Positions 51,355 to 60,274 of a stretch of 60,473 bases of DNA are shown here, one piece after another (the first letter of the stretch is position 1; each line of letters begins with the position of its first letter). The notes under the pieces are model-generated. The model worked only from the letters and a program-made list of their open reading frames with translations. It did not search any database and was not told the DNA's origin. The position numbers were made by a program, and so were the translations under genes. The stretch comes from Propionibacteriaceae bacterium (GTDB lineage: Bacteria; Actinomycetota; Actinomycetes; Propionibacteriales; Propionibacteriaceae): contig WREX01000002.1 in NCBI GenBank assembly GCA_009779115.1, forward strand, positions 1 to 60,473, in the 5' to 3' direction.

Positions 51355-52583
51355 CCACGTCAACCGCTTCGGTTCCCTCCGATGTGCAGACTCCGGCTCT
51401 TGTGGTCGGGACGGCTTTCAGCCTGGGCACGATGAGTGAGGGACGCATCATGGCGCTGGCCGCGGCCAGTCCGCCCTCCAGCCATGACCCCGTGGATCGG
51501 GCGACGGCCAAGGCCCTCAAAACCGACTATCCGACGCTGGATCGCCCGGTCGTCGCCGAGGAGGACTTCGACCCGGCCAGTGTGGACAAGCGCCACAGTC
51601 TCGCGATGATCCGCGATTATCCTCAAGGCGATGGCACATCGAGCGACGTCGTGGTCATGCGCGGGGATTTGGCAACCGTGTTGTCCAAGGTCGAGATCGG
51701 TCGCGGAAAGCGCAGCGAGTTGAAGCGCAATGCCAGTTTGGCTGAGCGTCGCGGTTGGCGTCCGTTGGCCGTGGCCAGCGCCACTGTCGACGAGAACGAT
51801 GCGATCGGCCCGTTCAAGATGCTGGGCTTCATCCCAGTGTGTCCGGAGACCATCCGCGGATCGGTGGACGATGTCAAGACAGGACCAGCCATGTGGGCTC
51901 GTATCCGCGTCTGGTCGGCCTCACTGCGCATCCAGCACTGGACGAACGTGATCGTTGTGTTCGTTCTCAGTTGTACGGGCTTCCTCATCATGGATCCGTT
52001 CTTCGGTCCCTTCGCGTACAACGGGGTTCCGACCGGCTTCCTGATGGGTTACATCCGGTTGATCCACTTCACAGCCGCTTTCGTCTGGCTTGTCGTGGCG
52101 CTGACACGCATTTGGTCGGCGTTCACCTCACGTGACCGATATCTGCGATGGCCCGCCATGTGGCCGCTGAAGAAGAAGGAAGACGTCCGCAACCTCGGTC
52201 GTGTTCTCCAGCATTACATCTTCATCAAGGAAGAAGCGCCGCTGTACCTGGGTCACAACCCATTGCAGCAGTTGGCGTACACCGCGGTGTACGTCGCGTG
52301 TGTCATCCAGATGATCGTCGGCTTCCAGCTCTTCGGCGTGTATCACCAGACGTACTGGTTCTGGGCGTTCTTCTCCACACCCATCCACTGGATCGGTGTG
52401 CCGGCGATGCGTCTGATCCACGTGATCATCATGTTCGTCCTGTGGATGTTCGTCATCGCGCACATCTACCTGGTTTTCCGGGCGGAATCCCTGGAGCGTC
52501 ACGGCGGACTCTCGGCGATGATCAACGGCGGAGTGTGGGTGAAGCGCGGGTCCACGCCTGTGGACGCACCCATGGTCGAATGA
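51351..52583 (+). CDS. hyaC: Hydrogenase b-type cytochrome with N-terminal P-type-ATPase-like extension
   Basis: 410 aa; the usual subunit is about 220-260. Residues 185-400 are the cytochrome: His in IQHWTN (196), LIHFTAAF (239), GHNPLQQLAY (302), HVIIMF (357) and AHIYLVF (371) include the expected haem ligands, with four membrane helices. It passes electrons from the small subunit to quinone. Residues about 25-175 (MALAAASPPSSHDPVDRATA, FDPASVDKRHSLAM, AERRGWRPLAVA, KMLGFIPVC) resemble the nucleotide-binding domain of a P-type cation ATPase, without the DKTGT phosphorylation site. The extension's role is unknown. Confidence 0.87.
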   Translation: MTTSTASVPSDVQTPALVVGTAFSLGTMSEGRIMALAAASPPSSHDPVDRATAKALKTDYPTLDRPVVAEEDFDPASVDKRHSLAMIRDYPQGDGTSSDVVVMRGDLATVLSKVEIGRGKRSELKRNASLAERRGWRPLAVASATVDENDAIGPFKMLGFIPVCPETIRGSVDDVKTGPAMWARIRVWSASLRIQHWTNVIVVFVLSCTGFLIMDPFFGPFAYNGVPTGFLMGYIRLIHFTAAFVWLVVALTRIWSAFTSRDRYLRWPAMWPLKKKEDVRNLGRVLQHYIFIKEEAPLYLGHNPLQQLAYTAVYVACVIQMIVGFQLFGVYHQTYWFWAFFSTPIHWIGVPAMRLIHVIIMFVLWMFVIAHIYLVFRAESLERHGGLSAMINGGVWVKRGSTPVDAPMVE

Positions 52584-52615
52584 CGTCACCGGACCCAAGA
52601 CAACAAGGAGCCAGT

Positions 52616-53152
52616 ATGGGATCACCCATCACCGTGTTGGGGGTGGGAAATCCCATCATGGGCGACGACGGCGCCGGGCTTGAATTGCTCGCCAGCATTG
52701 AGAAGGCCTGTGCCGAGGAAATGTACGATCGGGACGGCGCTCCCGTGCCGCGTACTCCCGACGACATCGCGTTCATCGACGGTGGCACTGGTGGCATGGA
52801 ATTGCTGCCAGAAGTCCAGGATGCTCAACGGTTGTTGGTGCTCGACGCGGTGGCTGGCAAGACTCCCGGCGAGGTCAAGGTGTTGAGCGGCGACCAGATC
52901 CCGCGTCTGTTGGCGACGAAGCTTTCCCCGCATCAAGTTGGGTTGCTGGACATTTTCGCAGCGGCGCGGATGTTGGGCCGTGAACCGGGCGTCGTGCTGG
53001 TCGTCGGGATTGTGCCGGAATTAGTCGATTTGCAACTCGGGCTGACACCTGCGGTGAGCCAGGCCCTGCCCGAAGCCACGGCCAAAGCGGTCGAGGTGAT
53101 CACAGATTGGCTGGTTGACAGCACCAAAGACGACCGGATAGGAATGGCCTGA
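52616..53152 (+). CDS. hyaD: Hydrogenase maturation protease
   Basis: 178 aa, ATG 52616 after AAGGAG. The HyaD/HybD family start is LGVGNPIMGDDGAGLELL, with conserved Asp in MGDDG (near 16); LVLDAVAGKTPGEV holds the second acid and SPHQVGLLD the His ligand. Nickel-dependent endopeptidase trimming the large-subunit tail after metal insertion. It ends 8 bp before the convergent hypA stop. Confidence 0.92.
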   Translation: MGSPITVLGVGNPIMGDDGAGLELLASIEKACAEEMYDRDGAPVPRTPDDIAFIDGGTGGMELLPEVQDAQRLLVLDAVAGKTPGEVKVLSGDQIPRLLATKLSPHQVGLLDIFAAARMLGREPGVVLVVGIVPELVDLQLGLTPAVSQALPEATAKAVEVITDWLVDSTKDDRIGMA

Positions 53153-53160
53153 TGGTCCGC

Positions 53161-53520
53161 TCATTGGTCGGGCGGCGTGGTCAGATCGGCGTACGTCACC
53201 GCGAATTCTCTCCCGGCAACCAACTGGCCGGTGGGTGTTCCGCACACGGGGCAGGTCAGGGCGAAGAACTCGTCAATGGGTTGGTTCGCTTCACACGTGG
53301 GACACCACACGGCAGCCGTGACAACCTCGATGTCCAGCACGGCGCCTTCCAGGATCGTCCCCGCGATGACGATCGGCCACGCGCCGTCCAGAGCTTCGGG
53401 AATCGCACCACTGATCGTGCCGACTCTCAGTCCGACCTTCTCTACGCCGGTGGCCCCCGCGGACGCGGCGGCTTTCTCCACTACCGTCACAACTCCTTGC
53501 AACAATCCCAGTTCGTGCAT
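53161..53520 (-). CDS. hypA: Hydrogenase nickel-insertion protein HypA
   Basis: 119 aa. The N-terminal MHELGLL (nickel-binding His2) and two zinc CxxC pairs, CPTC (near 73) and CPVC (near 90), are diagnostic. Delivers nickel to the large subunit together with HypB, which is not in this window. It is on the opposite strand to the hydrogenase operon, which is unusual, with a palindromic element just behind its start. Confidence 0.92.
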   Translation of the reverse strand: MHELGLLQGVVTVVEKAAASAGATGVEKVGLRVGTISGAIPEALDGAWPIVIAGTILEGAVLDIEVVTAAVWCPTCEANQPIDEFFALTCPVCGTPTGQLVAGREFAVTYADLTTPPDQ

Positions 53521-53537
53521 GGATTCCTTCTTCCGGG

Positions 53538-53601
53538 TTTAGCCCGAATCCGCCGATTCATGGCTACTGCGCTACGCCAGCAATCGGTGCATCCGGGCTT
53601 A
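53538..53601. repeat. Dispersed palindromic element, copy D
   Basis: Inverted relative to copies A-C: AGCCCGAATCCGCCGATTCA at the left, TGGCTACTGCGCTACGCCAG in the middle and CAATCGGTGCATCCGGGCTT at the right. Fills the gap between hypA and the large-subunit-like gene. Confidence 0.75.
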
Positions 53602-53624
53602 GCCAGCCAGATCGGGTTGCGGCC

Positions 53625-54899
53625 ATGATACAGCACGTTGACCTGAGCCAGGTCGTCGATGCGGCCCCCGCGCGGGTCGTCGTGACCCGGGACACGTCTG
53701 GTGAGGTCACAAATGTCGGTTTCGACCTGTCGGGCCTTCCACGGGTCGACGCCATGCTGGTCGGTCGTCCGGTCGTCGAGGTTCCGGCACTGGTGGAGCA
53801 TTTGTGCGGGATATGCCCGGCAGCCCACCATCTGGCCGGAGTGCGCGCCCTGGAATCGCTGGCCGGCTCTGCGGTGGTTCCGCCGACAGCAGTGGCAGTA
53901 CGCCGGTTGCTGCACTACGCCTCAGTGATCGCCATCCACGCGACGAGTCTGATCGTGACCCACCAGGACGAGGCGCTGGCACTGCGGAGATTCGCCAAGG
54001 CGGTCATGACTGCCGCGGGTTCGCCCGGGCATTTCCCGTCCACGGCTGTGCCCGGTGGTGTCGTCGCTCCGGTTGACGCCTCGCAGCGGGATCTGTGCGT
54101 CGCGCTGGCCGCCGACACCCTGCTGGTGGCCCAGCGCTTGGCAGAACGCGAATTGTCCGCTGTCGCCCTACCGGACCTGTTCAACGGTGCCGACGTGGCG
54201 CTGGTCGACGACGACGGATACGTGGATTTGTTCGGTGAGTTCTTGCGGGCGACGGCAAGCGACGGAAGTCTGGTCATCGCCGGTGCCCGGGCTGACCAGT
54301 GGGATGAGTTGGTCGCCGAGGCCGTACCCGGTTCGTCGGCACCGCGGCCGTACTTGAAACCTCTCGGAAGCGGTTCGGGTGCCTACCGGGTCGGACCTGT
54401 GGCGCAGCTCCGTGTCGGTGTGATGCCGACGCCAGTTGCCGCTAGTTTCCAACAGATGTGGCGCCAATCTGGCGGGGGAGCGGCCAGCGCCCGGGCCGTC
54501 GTCACCGTCCACGCTGTCGAGGCGATCGCCTGGTTGTTGGGTACCCCTGGTCTGGACGAGGGACCAGTGAGAACAGACTGGTCATCTGACCTTCCTGCGG
54601 CTGTAGGAGTCGGCTGGGTCGACGGGGCCAGGGGCCTTCTCGTCCACCGCTATTCAACGACCGAAAACAGTCGTGTCGCCGCGGCGACCATCCTGACCCC
54701 CACTGCCCAAAATGAGCCGTGGCTGGGAGAATTACTGCGTGCCGCCGTCGGTGACACCACCGGTGACGAAGCACGGGCCGGTCTAGAAGAGGCGATCCAC
54801 GAAGCCGACCCCTGCCTGCCGTGCTCGTCCGCACCAGCCGGTGCTATGGACCTGGTCGTCGACACCGTGTCGGCCAGCACAGCGGTGAAAGGAGCCTGA
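53625..54899 (+). CDS. [NiFe]-hydrogenase large-subunit-like accessory protein (HupK-like)
   Basis: 424 aa, shorter than the catalytic subunit. It keeps an L1-like HLCGICPAAHH (near 59-69) and an L2-like ADPCLPCSSAPAG (near 396), so all four Cys are present. The first-motif Arg and the terminal His are lost, and there is no cleavable tail. HupK/HoxV-type scaffold proteins are thought to help assemble the Fe(CN)2CO group before transfer to the large subunit. It lies 1 bp before hypC, an assembly partner, which supports that role. Confidence 0.72.
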   Translation: MIQHVDLSQVVDAAPARVVVTRDTSGEVTNVGFDLSGLPRVDAMLVGRPVVEVPALVEHLCGICPAAHHLAGVRALESLAGSAVVPPTAVAVRRLLHYASVIAIHATSLIVTHQDEALALRRFAKAVMTAAGSPGHFPSTAVPGGVVAPVDASQRDLCVALAADTLLVAQRLAERELSAVALPDLFNGADVALVDDDGYVDLFGEFLRATASDGSLVIAGARADQWDELVAEAVPGSSAPRPYLKPLGSGSGAYRVGPVAQLRVGVMPTPVAASFQQMWRQSGGGAASARAVVTVHAVEAIAWLLGTPGLDEGPVRTDWSSDLPAAVGVGWVDGARGLLVHRYSTTENSRVAAATILTPTAQNEPWLGELLRAAVGDTTGDEARAGLEEAIHEADPCLPCSSAPAGAMDLVVDTVSASTAVKGA

Positions 54900-54900
54900 C

Positions 54901-55137
54901 ATGTGTATTGCTTTCCCGGTTGAGATCCTGGACATCACCCCCGGCCCGATGCCCATGGGCCACGTCGACCACGCCGGCGAACGAGTCTCCTGCTGCCTGG
55001 CCTACGTCCCCGAAGCCCAGATCGGCGACTTCGTCATCGTCCAGAACGGCTTCGCCATGGATGTCATCGACGCCCAGTCAGTCGCTGAATCACTGGCCGC
55101 GTTCGATGAACTGGCAGGTCACGTACCCGCTGCGTAG
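54901..55137 (+). CDS. hypC: Hydrogenase assembly chaperone HypC
   Basis: 78 aa. MCIAFPVEIL carries the essential Cys2, which binds the Fe group and the large-subunit precursor; the OB-like fold continues with VSCCLAYVPEAQIGDFVIVQNGFAM. Works with HypD and with a large-subunit or HupK-like scaffold. HypB, HypD, HypE and HypF must be encoded elsewhere. Confidence 0.92.
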   Translation: MCIAFPVEILDITPGPMPMGHVDHAGERVSCCLAYVPEAQIGDFVIVQNGFAMDVIDAQSVAESLAAFDELAGHVPAA

Positions 55138-55190
55138 TTCCCGGGCGGAGAAGGCTGGGCCAACTGACAGATTTTGGTTGAACCCGGTTG

Positions 55191-56270
55191 TCACGCGAGT
55201 GATGGCGCTGCTGGTTCAGGTGTGCGTGATGCAACGCTAGTTTGTACTTGCAACCGTGCGATCTCGGAGCGCAGGATGTCCAGTTCGGCTTGCATCGCGC
55301 TCTTCTCGAGGTCCTCACTCGACGCCAGGGTTGCCAAGGTGGCCGCCGATTCGGCGGGTGTGAGTGCCGGCATATGCAGCGGACTGCCAGTGCGTAGTTG
55401 CAGCCGTGCCATTTCCGTACGTACATCTTCGAGTTCAGCTCGTAGCGCTTCTTTCTCGGTGTCGTTCCCGGAAACAGAGACTGCGGTCTGGGGAGTAGTC
55501 GGTTGCTGAGGAACCTCAACCACTTCCTCGGGGGCTGCTGCCTCGACGACTGCCGGAGCCGCCTCAACCGGGACCGGAGTGTCCTGGATAGGAACCGAGG
55601 ATGCATCGGTGGGAACCGCGGTCGCCTCGTCGGGAGTCAGAGCCGCGTCGACAGGAACTGCGGTAACGTCGTCGGGAGTCGGAGCCGCGTCGACAGGAAT
55701 CGCGGTAACGTCGTCGGGAGTCGGAGCCGCGTCGACAGGAACCGCGGTGACGTCGTTGGGACTTGTTGCCACGTCAATTACTGCGGGGCCTACTTTGATG
55801 GCAGCCGGGGCCGCCGCGATGGCAGCCGGAGTTGCTGCCGCTGCCAGCACAGCAGTGTTCAGGGGAGCACCGGTCTGGAGGTGCATCCGGGCGACTTCGG
55901 TACGCATCCCCTCAAGTTCGGCACGCAGTGCTTTCATTTCAGACTGTATGTCATTCGGCAAGAGTTGTTTCATCTCCGACTTCATATCGTCGGGCAGTGC
56001 CCCCTTCAACTCCGCTCGTACGTCATCTGGTAAGACTTGTTGTAGGAGGTTTTTGGGCTTGAGATCTTCAATGCCGAGGTCCGCGTAATCCGACCCCAGT
56101 TCGGCTTTGATCTGTTCGGTCGCGTTGTTGGCCACCCCGCGCAGGAACTTGATGATCTTGGCGGCTTTCCTGGCCAATCCGGGCACTCTCTCCGGGCCCA
56201 ACAAAACGGCGGCAAGAATGACCAAGACGACTAGCTCGCCTGCACCAATGTCCAAGAACATAGGGGTCAT
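55191..56270 (-). CDS. tatB: TatB-like twin-arginine translocase subunit with repeat extension
   Basis: 359 aa from ATG 56270 (MTPMFLDIGAGELVVLVI); 56261 is also possible. The N-terminal membrane helix and LLGPERVPGLARKAAKIIKFLRG amphipathic helix are TatB-like. TatB is normally 100-170 aa; here a long extension holds three related coiled-coil units (ALRAELEGMRTEVARMHLQ, ALRAELEDVRTEMARLQLR, AMQAELDILRSEIARLQVQ). Between them are Asp/Pro/Ala repeats of about 17 residues (PVDAAPTPDDVTA). Divergent from tatA across 217 bp. Substrate receptor with TatC; the repeats may be a cytoplasmic docking arm. Confidence 0.82.
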   Translation of the reverse strand: MTPMFLDIGAGELVVLVILAAVLLGPERVPGLARKAAKIIKFLRGVANNATEQIKAELGSDYADLGIEDLKPKNLLQQVLPDDVRAELKGALPDDMKSEMKQLLPNDIQSEMKALRAELEGMRTEVARMHLQTGAPLNTAVLAAAATPAAIAAAPAAIKVGPAVIDVATSPNDVTAVPVDAAPTPDDVTAIPVDAAPTPDDVTAVPVDAALTPDEATAVPTDASSVPIQDTPVPVEAAPAVVEAAAPEEVVEVPQQPTTPQTAVSVSGNDTEKEALRAELEDVRTEMARLQLRTGSPLHMPALTPAESAATLATLASSEDLEKSAMQAELDILRSEIARLQVQTSVASRTPEPAAPSLA

Positions 56271-56493
56271 TGGTCCAGTGTATCGTGGCGGCGTACTGGA
56301 AAAAATATTCCCAGCCACCACTGTACATGCGTGGTAGGATCACTCAAAGGTCCCACAAAGTACCCACGCTTGGTTGTCGTACTGTGAGGGGACCCGAGAG
56401 AACCCCGGCTCGTATCAATACTGTCTGGAGCGGCGGGCTCACCAGGACTCTCAACATTCACAGTGAAGTATCGCGTGGGGATGGAGGATGAAC

Positions 56494-56751
56494 ATGGGCC
56501 TAGGATGGCAAGAACTGCTTATCATCTTGGTGATCGTGGTGATCATCTTCGGCGGATCGAAAATCGCCGGAGTGGGGAAAGCGTCCGGGCGCGCGATCCG
56601 TGAGTTCAAGGACGAGATCAAAGGCAACGAACCTAGCAAGGATCAGTCCCAGATCACGCCGAGAACAGCGGACCCCACAGTTGACATGAGGACGGCCTCT
56701 CCTGCTGAGACACCCGATAGCGTGCCTCCAGGCCAGGCTGATCTGCGTTAG
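56494..56751 (+). CDS. tatA: Twin-arginine translocase subunit TatA
   Basis: 85 aa from ATG 56494 (MGLGWQELLIILVIVVII), six bases after GGAGG; ATG 56488 abuts that site. A single short N-terminal helix, FGGSKIAGVGKASGRAIREFKDEI amphipathic helix and acidic tail are typical. Forms the size-adjusting pore for folded proteins such as the hydrogenase. Confidence 0.9.
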   Translation: MGLGWQELLIILVIVVIIFGGSKIAGVGKASGRAIREFKDEIKGNEPSKDQSQITPRTADPTVDMRTASPAETPDSVPPGQADLR

Positions 56752-56764
56752 CGAAGGCCTGTTC

Positions 56765-57652
56765 GTGCCCAGCAAGGGTGCGCGCTTGGCGTGGTTGCGA
56801 CCACCCAAGCCCGGACCAGCCGGTTCGATGTCGCTGGGCGATCATTTGCGCGAGTTGCGCTATCGATTTCTTATATCCATGGCTGCCATCCTGGTGACGA
56901 CTGCGCTGAGTCTGATCTTCGAGGCCCAACTGCTTCAAGTGGTCTTGTGGCCCATCCGGCAAGCCGTGGAGGTCTTCGAGGCGAGTCGGCCCGGAGATTC
57001 GGTGGAAATGGTCACCCAGGGCATCACTGCCGGGTTCTCCTTGTATTTCCGGGTGTGCTTCGTGGCGGGGTTCATTGCCGCCTGTCCGATCTGGCTCTTC
57101 CAACTGTGGCGGTTCATCGTACCGGCTCTGAAATATCGGGAGCGGCACACAGCCGTCCAATTCCTCGGAGCAGCTGTACCGTTGTTCCTGATCGGCGTGG
57201 TGTTGGGCTACTGGATTTGCCCGCGCGGTTTCGCCATGTTGCTCAGTTTCAACCCGCCATCGGTCGTCAGCCTCAACGACGTGGGTACGTTCATGAGCTT
57301 CGAGTTGCGACTGTTGCTGATCTTCGGTCTGGCCTTCCAACTACCCGTCCTGTTGGTCAGCCTCAACCGCCTGGGCATGATCTCAGGTGCCGCCCTCGGC
57401 AAATTCCGCGGCCCCGCCGTCGTCCTGTGCGGTGTCTTCGCCGCCGTTGCCACCCCCACCACCGACGCCCTGACCATGCTCGCCCTGATGATCCCGATGG
57501 TGTCGATGTACCTCATCGCCGAAGTCCTCTGCCGCCTCCACGACCGCCGAGCCCTGGCTGTGGAATCCGGATCTCAGCCAGTACTGACCCGGTTCGGTCA
57601 GATGTGGTCGCGTATTCGTCCCCACAGCCAGTCAGGATCAGCCGAGCAGTGA
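56765..57652 (+). CDS. tatC: Twin-arginine translocase subunit TatC
   Basis: 295 aa, GTG start. Six membrane helices. TatC landmarks: MSLGDHLRELRYRFL (near 22-36, conserved Glu in the first cytoplasmic region), YFRVCFVAGFIAACPIWLFQLWRFIVPAL (near 93-121) and the PTTDALTMLALMIPM loop. Recognises RR signal peptides with TatB. tatA-tatC lie 13 bp apart in one unit. Confidence 0.92.
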   Translation: MPSKGARLAWLRPPKPGPAGSMSLGDHLRELRYRFLISMAAILVTTALSLIFEAQLLQVVLWPIRQAVEVFEASRPGDSVEMVTQGITAGFSLYFRVCFVAGFIAACPIWLFQLWRFIVPALKYRERHTAVQFLGAAVPLFLIGVVLGYWICPRGFAMLLSFNPPSVVSLNDVGTFMSFELRLLLIFGLAFQLPVLLVSLNRLGMISGAALGKFRGPAVVLCGVFAAVATPTTDALTMLALMIPMVSMYLIAEVLCRLHDRRALAVESGSQPVLTRFGQMWSRIRPHSQSGSAEQ

Positions 57653-57668
57653 ACCTACACATGTAGTC

Positions 57669-57682
57669 ATTGTGTACACAAT
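57669..57682. promoter_or_regulatory. Palindrome between tatC and lipoprotein gene
   Basis: ATTGTGTACACAAT is a perfect 14-bp palindrome in a convergent gap; operator or chance. GAGAC/GTCTC nearby may be a weak terminator. Confidence 0.3.
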
Positions 57683-57718
57683 TCGGTGAGACCAAGCCGG
57701 GACTGGCCTCAGTCTCTC

Positions 57719-58267
57719 TTAGCATGTCGTATCCTCTCCAGTGTCTTCTATGACGAAGTATTTTCCTTTTGTGTCATGAAGGACCAGGTACAGTGATGGG
57801 CTGCGTTCGAACCCGTCATTAGCGATGCGGTTTCCTGCGTTGTCAACGAGGTAGGAATCAGCGATGATGTAGCACCCATGGACGTGGTATCTCGTGCCCT
57901 GGTCGTCCGTACTTCCTGGCGTGACGTAGTCAGGCACGAATTGAGGTGCACCGACGAGGTGCTGACCACCTTGTTCCCATCCAAGCCAAAGAGTGAATGT
58001 GCCGGTGGCTGCCTGATCATCAGCGACTGTATTGATGTCGTTCCAGTCTGCGGTGTCGAGGTTCTGCCCAATGGATGCCCAGACTTGGAGGTAGTTCTGG
58101 ACCGCATCAATAGCTGCTTGTTGCTCGTCTGTCCACTCGGGGGTGGGTGTGGCAGTGGGAGTCGATTGGGTTGCGTTGGGTGTTGGTGTGGTCGGGGATG
58201 CCGGGGTACAACCTGTCAGGAGGCAGCCCAAGGCCAGGACGGTGAGGGCACGTGTCAGCTTGGTCAT
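57719..58267 (-). CDS. Putative lipoprotein
   Basis: 182 aa. The lipoprotein signal MTKLTRALTVLALGCLLTGC (lipobox LTGC, Cys20) is followed by a Pro/Thr linker and a domain of about 130 residues (WTDEQQAAIDAVQNYLQVWASIGQN..) resembling the small NTF2-like folds of actinobacterial lipoproteins. No catalytic motif. Function unknown; two Cys remain in the mature domain (HGCYII, the C-terminal DTTC). Confidence 0.75.
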   Translation of the reverse strand: MTKLTRALTVLALGCLLTGCTPASPTTPTPNATQSTPTATPTPEWTDEQQAAIDAVQNYLQVWASIGQNLDTADWNDINTVADDQAATGTFTLWLGWEQGGQHLVGAPQFVPDYVTPGSTDDQGTRYHVHGCYIIADSYLVDNAGNRIANDGFERSPSLYLVLHDTKGKYFVIEDTGEDTTC

Positions 58268-58457
58268 AGGTGAGTCCTAACGGGTAGGGACGCGTTCTGC
58301 TATCTATTCCACACCCTCGTCAACCCCGTTGGAGTCGTTATCCACACTTGGGGTCAGGGTTCGAGGTCCGCTCCGATGGTGTTGTCCGGTTGGGGATGGG
58401 TGTTGTCGGGATTGCCCTGGAGTTGGGGTGGGCGGAAAAATGTCGGAGGCCGTATGT

Positions 58458-59873
58458 ATGCTCGAACGTATGTTCGATAATGGTGAGTGGTTGGTGCAGG
58501 CGAGGACTGCGATGGCTGACTATGCTGCCTGTCGTCGGATGATCGACCTCATGGAAGCCGAAGCCGCACGGCTGCTCGCCCACGCCATCGACGCGTACAC
58601 CTGGCCAGTCGACCAGCCCGAGCCGGACAGGTTCGACACCTACCGTGTCGAACACATCGACGGACGCGCGTACGGGGAAGACATGATCAGCGAACTCGCG
58701 GTGGCGAACTCCTCCTCTGCCGGCGCGGCCCACTACCTCGCCTGTGACGTGGCTACTTTGGCTCGAGACATGCCGCAGTGTTGGGCGAAAGTTGTCGATG
58801 CGCAGGCACCGTTGTGGCAGGCACGCAAGGTCGCGCAAGCCTGTCAAGGTGTCATGGGGGCTGACCGGGCTGTCGTCGATGTTGAGATTGCACCATGTTT
58901 GGGGGCAGTGGGGATGCCCCGGTTGACCCGGGCTGTCACCGCAGCAGTGCTCATCGTGGACCCTGACCGGGCCGAGCGCATTCACCAGGCCAAAGCGCAC
59001 CGGTGTGTCCTCACCGGAGCAGACGAGAAGGACCCGTTGACCGGATGGGTATCAGCCAGAGTCGACCGGCAAGACGCAATCTATCTTGATGCGATGATCC
59101 AACTGGTGGCCGACCGGTTAGCCGCTCGTGGGGATGCCACGACCGTGGATCATCGCCGTGCTCGGGCGTTGGGGATGCTCGCCAACCCTGCTGCGGTGGT
59201 CCAGATGATCGGGATCCCCACTACCCGTGGTATGGACTCCATTCCCACCACCGATGAGGACTATCAGGCTATCAAGGACACTGCAGGGACCATGGTGGCT
59301 GGGTTCACTCCCCGGACCCAGGTGTATGTCCACCTGTTCGCCGTCCCCACCAGCCCTACCAAGCCGACTAGTCCCACTGCGGGGATCTGCCCGGTCTCCG
59401 GGATCAGTCCGGTTGCTCGTGTGGAGGCTCTCGGCCCGATCCTGACCAGCCAGGTGGCTCAACTCACTAGCGGGACTCATGTTCGTGTCACACCGGCCAT
59501 TCATGTCGATTCCACCTCGTTCAGTGTCGACCAGTACGAAGTCCCCGCCCGGCTACGCCACCAGGTCGTGTTGAGAAACCCGTACGACGTTTTTCCATGG
59601 TCGTCTATCGAATCCCGAAATCTGGATCTAGACCACACGATTGCTTTCCAGGTGGGCCAACCTGGGCAAACCAACCCCTCGAACCTCGGTCCGGTGTCCC
59701 GGCGAGCCCACCGGATCAAGACCGTGGCCGGATGGCAACTCGACCAACCCACCCCCGGGGTCTACATCTGGCGCACCCCCACCGGACAAACCATCCAAGT
59801 CGACCACACCGGTACCCACCACATCATCACCACCCATCACACCACAGGCGTCCCCGAACCCGCACCACCATAA
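58458..59873 (+). CDS. DUF222 / HNH endonuclease signature protein (13E12 family)
   Basis: 471 aa from ATG 58458 (MLERMFDNGEW), eight bases after GGAGG; the frame is open upstream to 58329. The N-terminal helical DUF222 region (LVQARTAMADYAACRRMIDLMEAEAARLL) is followed by a C-terminal HNH zone (NPYDVFPWSSIESRNLDLDHTIAF, then NLGPVSRRAHRIKT). Such proteins are abundant in mobile or repeated actinobacterial loci (REP13E12 in mycobacteria). Nuclease activity inferred. The usual CxxC zinc pairs are not evident. Confidence 0.8.
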   Translation: MLERMFDNGEWLVQARTAMADYAACRRMIDLMEAEAARLLAHAIDAYTWPVDQPEPDRFDTYRVEHIDGRAYGEDMISELAVANSSSAGAAHYLACDVATLARDMPQCWAKVVDAQAPLWQARKVAQACQGVMGADRAVVDVEIAPCLGAVGMPRLTRAVTAAVLIVDPDRAERIHQAKAHRCVLTGADEKDPLTGWVSARVDRQDAIYLDAMIQLVADRLAARGDATTVDHRRARALGMLANPAAVVQMIGIPTTRGMDSIPTTDEDYQAIKDTAGTMVAGFTPRTQVYVHLFAVPTSPTKPTSPTAGICPVSGISPVARVEALGPILTSQVAQLTSGTHVRVTPAIHVDSTSFSVDQYEVPARLRHQVVLRNPYDVFPWSSIESRNLDLDHTIAFQVGQPGQTNPSNLGPVSRRAHRIKTVAGWQLDQPTPGVYIWRTPTGQTIQVDHTGTHHIITTHHTTGVPEPAPP

Positions 59874-60274
59874 CAGCTAGGATCATTTCTGATTTTTGCT
59901 ATTCGGCGGAGTATCAGTCCAGCGATTCCCGATACTGATCTCCTCTCGGGCTTCGTATAAGACCAAGTCAACAGCCTCGTACCCCGAATACTATCGTTGT
60001 GCGAACCTGGTGATGACTGATATATACATGAGCTTGGGCAGGTACGGGGAACGAGTCAGCGTCCCGGGTGATTCCAAGCGAATCTCGGAATCGAGGGTCG
60101 ACATTTTCGCCGATACGGGCAGTATTGTGTATTTCTTGACGAGACAATGGACATCATGTTGACAGATGAACCTAAGTTCGCTTGAATGTGGAGAGTTTAA
60201 TTGGCTTGGAGCGCGGGCCCGTGATCGGCTGATCGGTTGGGCACCGGCCAGTCCACATAGCAAGGAGGCTCTCT
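59874..60274 (+). other. Intergenic region before the oxidase gene
   Basis: AT-richer than its surroundings. A TTGACA lies near 60160 with no clear -10 partner. GCGGGCCCGTG (about 60212) precedes the gene. No gene recognised; short ORFs lack ribosome binding sites. Confidence 0.45.
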
